From Bradyrhizobium sp. NDS-1 (GTDB lineage Bacteria > Pseudomonadota > Alphaproteobacteria > Rhizobiales > Xanthobacteraceae): a DNA stretch of 64,000 nt. The stretch is taken from contig NZ_CP136628.1 of NCBI RefSeq assembly GCF_032918005.1, forward strand, positions 7,053,501 to 7,117,500. Reading direction: 5' to 3'. Of this stretch, positions 19,801 through 26,247 are shown in pieces. The notes beneath the pieces are model-generated. The model saw only the letters and a list, made by a program, of their open reading frames with translations, was not told where the DNA came from and made no database searches. Position numbers and translations under genes: made by a program. The stretch's first letter is position 1. Each line of letters opens with the position of its first letter.

Positions 19801-22174
19801 TCTGGCCCTCGGCCAGCGACTGTAGCACCGGATCGCTATTGTTGAGCGTGAAGGTCCAGCCTACCGACCCTCGTGTGCTGACACCAGGGTTCTCGCTCAC
19901 CGCCGTTAGCGCAAAAGTGCCGATATGCGAGGTGCCGCTACCGAAGCCGGGCAGATGCGCGCTCGACGTCGTCGACTTCAAGACAAAGCTCGCGCTGTGC
20001 GTGTCCGTGAGGTCGGGATCATTGAAGGAAACGGTGCCGTTCGCCGTCAAGGTTGTCGCCGAATCCTCAGTGACCGCGCCGGTCGGCGTCGTCGAGTCTT
20101 CGACGATCGTCGGCAGGTCATTTGTGCCCTCGACATTGACGTCCGCGCCATCGATGGACACCGTCAACGGCGTGCTGACGACACCGCCGTGGCCGTCATC
20201 GACCTGTACCACGTAGTTGAGGATCAGCTTCTCGTCCTCGCCGAGGAAATCGAACAGATAGTCCGGAACGCTGTAGGTCCAGGTGGCCGAGCCGTTGTTG
20301 CCGTTTCCAGCGCCCTGAACCACGGTCAGCGGCACCTCGACGGCGGCGATCGCCGCGCGCTGCTCCGGCGTCAGCGTTGCGGTGATATCGTTGCCTTCGG
20401 CGTCGAGATATTTGAACGGCTGGGCGGACGAGAGCGCCGCACTCACGATCGGCCGGTCGGTCAGATCGACGTCGGTGAAGGTGACCGTGCCCGTGATGAC
20501 GTCCAGCGCCTCGTTGCCGGTTCCGACCTGCTCGATGACGGTGCCGCCCGACGTCGCGACCGTGGGCTTGTCGTTCGTTCCCGTGACCGTGATGGTGATG
20601 GGAATGAACTTGCTCTCGGGGCTCACCGAGAAATTGGTGTCGACGCGGACCATGTAGGTCAGCGTCACCGTTTCGCCGGCGGCAAGGAAGTCGAAGACCT
20701 TGTCCGGGATCGTATAGGTCCAGACCGCCGAGCCGTTGTTGTTGTTGCCGGGGTCGGGGGCCACGCTGATCTGGATCTGCGTCGCCGCGATATTCTGCTT
20801 CTGGAGCGCGCTGAGCGAGCCGGTGACGTCCTGCTGGCCGGCATTCTTGTAGACGTAGTTCGGCGCCTCGGCGAGGCTGATGCTCACCGTTGGGCGGTCG
20901 CCGAGGTTCTGATCGACGAAGGTGATCCGACCGGAGACCGTGTCGGGCTGCGCGTCACCCGTCGTGTCGGCGCGCTCGGTCAGCGCGAACGCCGTCTTCA
21001 CGTTACCGCTCGAATCGAGGCTTTGCACCAGCGGCTGGCCGGGCATACGGGTGACGATCGGCGTGGAAGTGCCGGGACTGTCCTGTCCCTGCGGATTGAG
21101 GTTGACGAATGTCGCGGTCACGATGGCGCCGGCCGCCGACTTCAACAACACTTCCTGGTAGATCGGCGTGAGCGTATCGGTGAAGTTCGTGGTCAGCTTG
21201 GTGTTGGTGTTGTTGTCGGTGAACTTCAGCGTGAACACGTCGGTGATCAGCTTCTGCACGTCCGGCGACATCAGTGCATTGGAGATCGAGACGTTGCCGC
21301 CGCTGATCTGGATCATCTGGCCGGCCTGGTTGACCGTCGCGATCGGCAGCAGCGTGACCTTGTCGAACAGGATGTAGGAGCCCGTCGTGCCGTTCGGCTC
21401 GACCAGCACCTGGAAACTCGCCTGCGGCTGCGGATCGCCGCCGCCGGCGGGAACGACGAAGTTGATCTGGGTCAGCACGGCGGTGCCGCGGATGCCCATG
21501 GTCGCGACCGGCGTGTCGATCTTCATGTCGCCGTGCTTGGCGGTCTCGCCGGCGACGAAGGTGATGGTGCCGGCAACCAGGCTCAGCAGCGAGGAATTGC
21601 TCGACCCGTTCGGGTCGTAGACCATCTCATTCAGCACCATCCGCGCGTTGGAGGACAGGCCGAACACGGTGCCGTCGATGAAGGTGATGCCGAGCGTCGA
21701 GTCGGCGCCGGTCGAGACCACGTCGCCTTTTTCGACGTTGTCGCCGTTGTTCAGGATGACCGAGACGCCGTTGCGGATCGCGGTCGCGCTGCCCACGAGC
21801 TTGGTGACGTGGCCGATGACCTGGGCCGCGGCCGCGCCGGGCGCGGCTTGCGCAACCTGGACATGGCCCGTGAGCGCGTTGACGACGTCGCCGGTGAGGT
21901 GGGCGCCGTCGGGCGAGGCAAGCGCGGCGCGCTTGTCGCCCCTGAAATAATCGTGAACGACGAACTCGTGCCCCTCGTGGGACAGCACCAGATCGAGACC
22001 CGTGCGCTTGAACTCGCCGTTGAAGATCAGATTGGGATCGGGAACAACGAACGCGCCCTCGGGCACGTGCCCCTGCGCCTTTGCCGTAAAGGAATCGACA
22101 TGGGTCCCCAAAGGCGAACGGGAACCTTGGCCGTCCAAAGAAATCGCGGCGTCAAATTGGCCAGCGTAGTTCAA
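16853..22174 (-). CDS. Giant FecR-VCBS-LamG secreted protein with type I secretion C-terminus
   Basis: 1773 residues from a TTG at 22174; no ATG lies before residue 180, and the N-terminal sequence looks native, so TTG is my best start (a GTG near residue 37 is the alternative). Domains: an unrecognised N-terminal module (about 35-110, VPDPNLIFNGEFKRTG), a FecR-like domain (about 119-235, NGDNVEKGDVVSTGADS to GIRGTAV), a SAAG site at 346-349, cadherin/VCBS-type repeats (about 395-1095), a LamG/concanavalin-like domain (about 1100-1290, LDGWVNW and YVDGNAVYSG), more VCBS repeats with GTNDAP linkers, and a C-terminal region (GKDVLFGTGYQDQFVF, VILDFTSGTDHIDLSAL) typical of type I secretion targets. 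There is no Sec signal peptide. Likely an adhesin or surface protein exported by a type I system, possibly the one at 1468-4547. Confidence 0.88.
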   Translation of the reverse strand: MNYAGQFDAAISLDGQGSRSPLGTHVDSFTAKAQGHVPEGAFVVPDPNLIFNGEFKRTGLDLVLSHEGHEFVVHDYFRGDKRAALASPDGAHLTGDVVNALTGHVQVAQAAPGAAAAQVIGHVTKLVGSATAIRNGVSVILNNGDNVEKGDVVSTGADSTLGITFIDGTVFGLSSNARMVLNEMVYDPNGSSNSSLLSLVAGTITFVAGETAKHGDMKIDTPVATMGIRGTAVLTQINFVVPAGGGDPQPQASFQVLVEPNGTTGSYILFDKVTLLPIATVNQAGQMIQISGGNVSISNALMSPDVQKLITDVFTLKFTDNNTNTKLTTNFTDTLTPIYQEVLLKSAAGAIVTATFVNLNPQGQDSPGTSTPIVTRMPGQPLVQSLDSSGNVKTAFALTERADTTGDAQPDTVSGRITFVDQNLGDRPTVSISLAEAPNYVYKNAGQQDVTGSLSALQKQNIAATQIQISVAPDPGNNNNGSAVWTYTIPDKVFDFLAAGETVTLTYMVRVDTNFSVSPESKFIPITITVTGTNDKPTVATSGGTVIEQVGTGNEALDVITGTVTFTDVDLTDRPIVSAALSSAQPFKYLDAEGNDITATLTPEQRAAIAAVEVPLTVVQGAGNGNNGSATWTYSVPDYLFDFLGEDEKLILNYVVQVDDGHGGVVSTPLTVSIDGADVNVEGTNDLPTIVEDSTTPTGAVTEDSATTLTANGTVSFNDPDLTDTHSASFVLKSTTSSAHLPGFGSGTSHIGTFALTAVSENPGVSTRGSVGWTFTLNNSDPVLQSLAEGQIITQVYTVTVDDHHGGIVTRDVTVIITGTNDAPAITSDADAAKGDVTEDSGLTLSIGGTLAIQDLDLIDTHTAQAVFTSSSLSSPLPGFGANANIGTFTIDPSVLECSTDTNNGATLGWHFSLDNSNAMLQSLAQGQTITQVYTVTFTDDHGAQVSQAVTVTINGANDAPTIASNAGAAEGGVTEDAGATLTASGTLAIQDVDLIDTHTAQAGFKSSSISSALPGFETGSHIGTFSIGSVSESNADTSNGATLNWQFTLDNSNPVLQSLAEGQTITQVYTVTFTDNHGAQVSQDVTVTITGTNDEPAVSYVTSDYMNFDGETIAVGEVPTVATDDVTLDGWVNWNGDASPDGQVLFYNGNTSSAGFGVIGTVVAGKLELEILEGGVEIQDTGFALSAGQWHNLALTRDDGIFTLYVDGNAVYSGSGNVNPFGNGQEPSYMMIGAASDRYAPGFAAQGFTGSIADVSVWTTALTQAQIQSIDFTALTGNEADLAAYYQLRDGSGSAASNTVDPDKNLAIDGDADWRSSTTGPGGAIADLIETNAGQLSRGVLAVSDVDATDHVTVSVSQVQVSLNGAPQAAGVGGLSHETLLNYLSVPAGAVLNGTATHAQFAWQFSSGSQALDFLAAGQTLSLQYTIVPDDGYDMGASAVVTINIAGTNDAPALADANIGTLADTAAADTFPELTGLLSGTDDDSGETATLSYAILDADHHAVTTLAGHYGSLTVNPNGSYSYVPSATAINALADGSYVDTFTIQTTDAHGATGTATLTVDVTGANETTYAPVINIAEISVTQEGDQVFVHGLSVSDADALADETFALTAVADSQTSVDPASTSDTLDNVNSALQTLTYTDPGPTAPATDKVAITVTDGHGVSDTVNLIFNLSEQGPVTLASTNGKDVLFGTGYQDQFVFAANSNHDVILDFTSGTDHIDLSALGPISDIAAWMNQHVAPSGTEDTLITIDAANTVVLKGVSSLQTNDILHA
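18888..20120 (-). repeat. Three tandem VCBS repeat units within the giant protein gene
   Basis: Three coding repeats of about 410 bases are stacked, beginning near 18888, 19296 and 19708. Each carries the same boundary on the plus strand, a TCGTTGG start followed by the complement of the ITQVYTVT(F/V) strand and the LQSLA(E/Q)GQ motif. Copies 1 and 2 are the closest in sequence, copy 3 more diverged. Homology of this length allows slippage or recombination and hence length variation of the protein between strains. Confidence 0.8.
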
Positions 22175-22270
22175 CCGGGCACCGTAAAAAGGGTTAAAAT
22201 TTAAGTAAGTATCGACTGCCTAAGCTTGCATAGCATTAGCTAGTCCTTAGCGATACCACCTATTGCTTGT

Positions 22271-22285
22271 GTGATTTCGCATCAC
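22271..22285. promoter_or_regulatory. Spaced inverted repeat, possible CRP/FNR-family operator
   Basis: GTGAT-TTCGC-ATCAC is a perfect 5-bp inverted repeat, about 100 bases upstream of the giant protein start. It resembles the TGTGA-N6-TCACA half-sites of CRP-family regulators but has a 7-base spacer between TGTGA and TCAC, one more than the E. coli consensus. Regulatory function is a guess, made more interesting by the class III cyclase downstream. Confidence 0.3.
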
Positions 22286-22614
22286 TTTGCCCCAGAAGGC
22301 GGCACGGGTCAGATCACTTCCAGCCAGGCTGAAGTAATCGCTCGGATATTTTGAAGTCGAATTCAGCCTGTTTCCACGCATTTCCAGTCATCCCAAGTAT
22401 CCTTTCGTATAGTCGTGGAGCAGATACTTGTGTCATCTTCCCTTCGCGGGGTCCCGCAGCATCCTGCGGCAAATACGGAGTTAAATCTGTGACCTAACTA
22501 ACAGAACCCCATGAAATAGGGGGTCGTTAGCCATGGAACGCAGATTCGACAGTCCTACAACCTGTGTCTGTATTACTTCCCTTTCGCAGCAACAGGACCT
22601 CCTAGCCTCCGAAT

Positions 22615-22628
22615 CGTAAAATTTTACG
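22615..22628. promoter_or_regulatory. Perfect 14-bp palindrome, candidate operator
   Basis: CGTAAAATTTTACG is fully self-complementary with no loop and sits 164 bases upstream of the LapG-like protease ATG. A loopless AT-centred palindrome in a GC-rich genome is more likely a dimeric regulator site than an RNA hairpin. The regulator is not identifiable. Confidence 0.4.
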
Positions 22629-22791
22629 CAATCTGGACAGGCCGGTTTCAGCCTGTTCCCGCTTTTGGGAACCCCTGCCGGGCGCGTTAAGCAGAACAAA
22701 ACGGCCCGTCTCGCACTATCTCCACGAAAGCAACAAAGCCCGGCGCGTCGAGGTCGAGGGGGACCTGGCGAAGCTCGGAAGGGGATGTCAG

Positions 22792-23523
22792 ATGGAGACC
22801 GCTGCTCGCTCGCGCGCCTGGCGCGCAATCCTTGTCCTGTGCGGATTGGTCCTGCTCGGATCGTCCGCCGAGCTTCGCGCCGGCACGCTGCTGTCGCCGG
22901 GAGCAGGTCTTCTCGTGCGCAAATCCGCCGAGCCGTTCGGCGTGTTCGCCTTCGCCATCTCGTCCGGCAGCCTGCAGCAGAAATGGTCCGCGCTGAAGAC
23001 CAGGCTCGACGACGACATGGTGCAGCTCGCGCTCTGCGACGGCGACCGGGACAATTGCGCATCGCCTGCGGCCGTGAAACTGCTCGCCATTGTCGACCAG
23101 GCCCGCACCCGCGATGGCCGCGCGCGGCTCGGCGAGACCAACCGGGCCGTCAACCTTGCCATCCGGGCCGCCAATGACGGCATCGACGACGTCTGGAGTT
23201 CGCCGCTTGCGACGTTCGCCCGCGGCGCCGGCGATTGCGAAGACTATGCCATCGCCAAGCTGGCCGCGCTGCGGCTGGCCGGCATTTCGTCCGAGGACCT
23301 CCGCATCGTCGTGGTGCGCGACACCCGGGCCGGCGAAGAGCATGCTGTCGTCGCAGCAAAGCTCGACGGGCGCTGGCTGATGCTCGACAACCGCCGCATG
23401 GCGATGATCGAGGACAACGCTGCGCAGGGCTACCAACCGCTGTTCACGCTCTACCAGTCGGCCGTGATGAAATATGTCGACGAACCCGCGCGGCTATCGA
23501 TGCTCGCCTCCGAGGCACGTTGA
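22792..23523 (+). CDS. LapG-like transglutaminase-fold periplasmic cysteine protease (BTLCP family)
   Basis: 243 residues; GGAAGGGG lies 8 bases before the ATG. A signal peptide or anchor (RAILVLCGLVLLGSSAELRA) sends it to the periplasm. The catalytic triad of the bacterial transglutaminase-like cysteine proteinase family is visible: Cys149 in GAGDCEDYA, His184 in GEEHAVV and Asp199 in WLMLDNR. The Cys-His spacing of 35 matches LapG proteases. Known LapG enzymes cut dialanine sites in large type I secreted adhesins and are held inactive by c-di-GMP-bound LapD. The gene is divergent from such a substrate candidate. No LapD-like gene is in the window. The family is also common in alphaproteobacteria without proven LapD control, so the functional link is inference. 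Confidence 0.88.
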   Translation: METAARSRAWRAILVLCGLVLLGSSAELRAGTLLSPGAGLLVRKSAEPFGVFAFAISSGSLQQKWSALKTRLDDDMVQLALCDGDRDNCASPAAVKLLAIVDQARTRDGRARLGETNRAVNLAIRAANDGIDDVWSSPLATFARGAGDCEDYAIAKLAALRLAGISSEDLRIVVVRDTRAGEEHAVVAAKLDGRWLMLDNRRMAMIEDNAAQGYQPLFTLYQSAVMKYVDEPARLSMLASEAR

Positions 23524-23609
23524 TCCATTCGGACGACATCCTCCACAAACCCATTCCACCGCGAGATCCGAGACGCTAGCATGGCGCCTTCCATGCGGAG
23601 GCAACTGGA

Positions 23610-24731
23610 ATGCGGTTCGTGGTACCGACTGTGCTTGCGCTGCTGGTGTTGCCGGCGGCACCGGGCTTCGCGCAGTCCGGCACATCCGACCGCTCCGTCG
23701 CCGACCGGCTGCCGCTGTTTGCCAGAAATAACTGCCAGCAGATTCGTGATCCCGGCAATCAGTTGTTCTGCGGTGATGCCGCGCTCGCCGCCGCCGCCGA
23801 GAAGCTGAGCGCAGCGATCGAGGCGCGGCTCGCCCGCCTGCCCGATCGCCTGCCCGCGATCGAGGAAAACGCGATCTGGATCCGCCAGCGCAACCTCGGC
23901 TGCGGCATCGTCGGCCAGACTTCGATCCGCACCGACGATTTCGATCGGGTCAAAGCCTGCCTGCTCAAGGTGACGGAGGAACGCACCGCAATCGTGCGCG
24001 ATCCTGATTTCGACTGTCTCGCAGCCAACACCGCAGCGGGCGCACTGATCTGTGCGGACCCGTCGCTGGCGCTGGCCGAAACCGAGCTCAACGGCCAGAT
24101 GCTCGGCCTGATTGGCAAGCTGGACCCGACCGCGGCACGCTTTGCCTTCGCCGAATATGGCAGGTGGACACGCGAGCGCGATCGCAAATGCAATCTGGTC
24201 GGCAAGGAGAATGTGCCGCTCCAGGAGCTCGAAGCCGCGGAGGAGTGCCTTGCGGAGCATTCGCGGCGCAAGACCGACGAGATCCGCGCGGCCAAGGGCG
24301 ACCCGAAGAAGGTGTTCGGCCGGCAGGTCGCGGCCCGCATCCCCGACACCGACGCGGTCGACTTCTGCGCAGCGCGCATCCATGCCGCCAATTCGTGCGG
24401 CAGTTTCCTCCGCATCAACCGCGTCTACGCGCTCGACAGCCAGGTGACAGGGCAGGAGGCGCAGGTCACAGGCGAAATCGAGATGGCCGTGCTCGCGCCC
24501 TTCAACATGTGCAGCAGGGTCGCCTCCACCTGCACCGGCACCTGCTGGGACGCCAAGACGGGTCGTCCGCAGCCGGGAGCCGGCAATGAGCGTTCCGCCG
24601 AGGCCTTCAACGTCACGCGACGCCTGCGGATCCAGCGAACGTTCGCTTTCGTGAAAGCCGCCGACGGCTGGCGTTGCCGGGAGGACGAGTTGGCGCCGGT
24701 GAGTTCGGGCACGGCAAGCGGGGGGTCGTAG
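23610..24731 (+). CDS. Secreted Cys-rich protein with LprI-like domains
   Basis: 373 residues, with GGAGG 11 bases before the ATG and a signal peptide MRFVVPTVLALLVLPAAPGFAQ. The mature part has two or three tandem modules of the LprI/DUF1311 kind: paired cysteines, then a Leu/Ala helix and a closing Cys (CQQIRDPGNQLFCGDAALAA; FDCLAANTAAGALICADPSLALAE). The C-terminal region (about 265-360) has further cysteines (CSRVASTCTGTCWD) and is not recognised. LprI-type domains are named for a lysozyme inhibitor, but most members are uncharacterised. It follows the LapG-like gene by 86 bases on the same strand, so they may be co-transcribed. Confidence 0.78.
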   Translation: MRFVVPTVLALLVLPAAPGFAQSGTSDRSVADRLPLFARNNCQQIRDPGNQLFCGDAALAAAAEKLSAAIEARLARLPDRLPAIEENAIWIRQRNLGCGIVGQTSIRTDDFDRVKACLLKVTEERTAIVRDPDFDCLAANTAAGALICADPSLALAETELNGQMLGLIGKLDPTAARFAFAEYGRWTRERDRKCNLVGKENVPLQELEAAEECLAEHSRRKTDEIRAAKGDPKKVFGRQVAARIPDTDAVDFCAARIHAANSCGSFLRINRVYALDSQVTGQEAQVTGEIEMAVLAPFNMCSRVASTCTGTCWDAKTGRPQPGAGNERSAEAFNVTRRLRIQRTFAFVKAADGWRCREDELAPVSSGTASGGS

Positions 24732-24738
24732 GCTCTTA

Positions 24739-24894
24739 CCCTCCCCTGGAGGGGGAGGGTCGCCACGCACGTAGCGAAGCGGAATGCGTAGCGGGGTGGG
24801 GTGACAGTCTCTCTACCGGAGTAGTGCCCGTTTAGAGAGATCACCCCACCCCGCTCGCGCTTCGCGCGATCGCCCCTCCCTCTCCAGGGGAGGG
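24739..24894. repeat. Intergenic inverted repeat between convergent genes
   Basis: Arms CCCTCCCCTGGAGGGGGAGGG (start 24739) and CCCCTCCCTCTCCAGGGG (end 24894) are complementary with small mismatches; inner arms GCGGGGTGGGGTGA and TCACCCCACCCCGC pair perfectly over 14 bases around a loop holding TCTCTCTACCGG and TAGAGAGA. It is probably a dispersed rhizobial repeat and also separates the converging transcripts. Confidence 0.75.
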
Positions 24895-24907
24895 CGAATG
24901 CGAAGCA

Positions 24908-26107
24908 TCAGAACATCAGATTGTCCTTCACCAGCACCCAGCGGCCGTTCTTCACCTGCTGCACCTGGGTGATGGTCGTGGCGAGATGGTTGGTCTTCGA
25001 GAATACGGTCGGCGGCGAATTGAAGATATCCTGGAACTTGTCGCCGGACTCGAGCGCGTCGAGCATCTTCTGGCCCGTGAGATCCTTGCCAGCCTTGTTG
25101 GCGTAATGCGCGAACGTCATCACCGCGTTGTAGCCGATGATGGCCTGGGTGTTGGCGTCGGCGCCAAACATCTTCTTGTAATTGACGAGCCAGTCCTTGA
25201 CCTTGCCTTTCGCGGTGTCTTCATAGGGAATTTCGAAGCCGCTCGCGGCGTAGAGACCTTCGACGGCCTCCTTGCCGAGCGCCGGCACTTCGAGCACGTT
25301 AACGGGCGTGGCGCCGAGGAAGGTGACGTCCCATCCGAGCTTCTTCGCTTCACTCATCGTGCCGATCGGCTCACGCAGCACCGCGCCGAGCACGACGAGG
25401 TCGCAGCCATCGGACTTCATCTTGGCGACCTGCGCGCTGAAATCGGAGGCGCCGCGCTTGTAGCTCGTGATCGAAGCCGGCTGCACCTTCATGGCGGTGA
25501 GCTGCTGGTTGAAGCCGTCGAGCACGTTTTTGCCGTACTCGTCATCCTGATGCATGATGCAGGGCTTCTTGAAGTTCTTCCACTCCATCATGTATTTCAG
25601 CGCCGCGCGCGTGCTCTCGACATAGGGCAGGAGGTTGTTGAACTTCAATCGCTCCTGCGGCTTGGCCGGATCGAACTTGAAGGTGAACTCGGCCGCAGTC
25701 AGTGGAAAGAGCTGAAGCACGCCGGCGTCGAGCAGGATGTCCTGCGCGGCGAGCACGGTGGGCGATCCCATCGGCCCGACCATCGCGAAGATCTTGTCGC
25801 GCTCGATCAGTTTTTGCGACGCCAGCACGGCCTTCTTCGGATCGTAGCCGCTGTCCTCGACCACCAGCCGGATCTTGCGGCCGTTGATCCCGCCCGCAGC
25901 GTTGACCTCCTCGACGGCCATCTTCATGCCGTTGGAAACCGGGACGCCCCAGCCCTTGATCGGGCCCGACAGGTCCTGATGGGTGCCGATGACGATCTCG
26001 GTTGCCGAGATGCCCTCGTTGGTGATCTTGGTCTGCGCTGTGGCCGGCACACAGGTGAGCACCACGGCACCCACAGCAAGGCCGAATGCGCTGAACGATT
26101 TCGACAT
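24908..26107 (-). CDS. Branched-chain-type ABC transporter substrate-binding protein (LivJ/LivK family)
   Basis: 399 residues. A signal peptide (SAFGLAVGAVVLTCVPATAQ) precedes a type I periplasmic-binding fold: EIVIGTHQDLSGPIKGWG at the N-terminus, VEEVNAAGGINGRKIRLV and then AMVGPMGSPTVLAAQD. A GGAGAGGAG sequence precedes the ATG. It is the last gene of the cluster 24908-31758 and supplies the binding protein of the LivHMGF-like importer. The ligand may be an aromatic or fatty acid rather than an amino acid, because an acyl-CoA ligase is in the same operon; that is inference. Confidence 0.92.
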   Translation of the reverse strand: MSKSFSAFGLAVGAVVLTCVPATAQTKITNEGISATEIVIGTHQDLSGPIKGWGVPVSNGMKMAVEEVNAAGGINGRKIRLVVEDSGYDPKKAVLASQKLIERDKIFAMVGPMGSPTVLAAQDILLDAGVLQLFPLTAAEFTFKFDPAKPQERLKFNNLLPYVESTRAALKYMMEWKNFKKPCIMHQDDEYGKNVLDGFNQQLTAMKVQPASITSYKRGASDFSAQVAKMKSDGCDLVVLGAVLREPIGTMSEAKKLGWDVTFLGATPVNVLEVPALGKEAVEGLYAASGFEIPYEDTAKGKVKDWLVNYKKMFGADANTQAIIGYNAVMTFAHYANKAGKDLTGQKMLDALESGDKFQDIFNSPPTVFSKTNHLATTITQVQQVKNGRWVLVKDNLMF

Positions 26108-26193
26108 TGACGTCTCCTCTCCTAAGGGCCCGTATTACGCGAAGGGCGGGGGCCATCGCTCCTTCGCTTTCCCGAACGTGCTTTTCTCTTTTG

Positions 26194-26241
26194 CGCATGC
26201 CCCTTCTCGGAAAACCGGTTCCCACTTTTCCGGGGCATGCG
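26194..26241. repeat. Intercistronic hairpin repeat
   Basis: CGCATGCCCC and GGGGCATGCG form a perfect 10-bp outer stem, and GGAAAA/TTTTCC an inner stem around CCGGTTCCCAC. It lies between the acyl-CoA ligase stop and the binding-protein start. Such GGAAAACCGGTTCCCACTTTTCC elements are dispersed in bradyrhizobia as I recall. It could also attenuate or protect the transcript here. Confidence 0.7.
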
Positions 26242-26247
26242 TATGCG

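Larger units (their letters stand above)
22175..22791. other. 617-base divergent intergenic region
   Basis: No gene is visible. The segment is clearly less GC-rich than its neighbours and separates the giant protein gene from the LapG-like protease gene, so it should hold both promoters. It contains a spaced inverted repeat at 22271-22285, a perfect 14-bp palindrome at 22615-22628, a GTTCCC/GGGAAC hairpin at 22655-22672 and two copies of a TTCAGCCTGTT motif (near 22354 and 22647). Confidence 0.6.

Noticed and set aside
19925..22204. A 759-codon open frame antisense to the giant protein gene
   Set aside because: It is rich in Arg/Asp/Gly with no domain pattern and mirrors a real high-GC gene; the sense strand has clear VCBS and FecR motifs.
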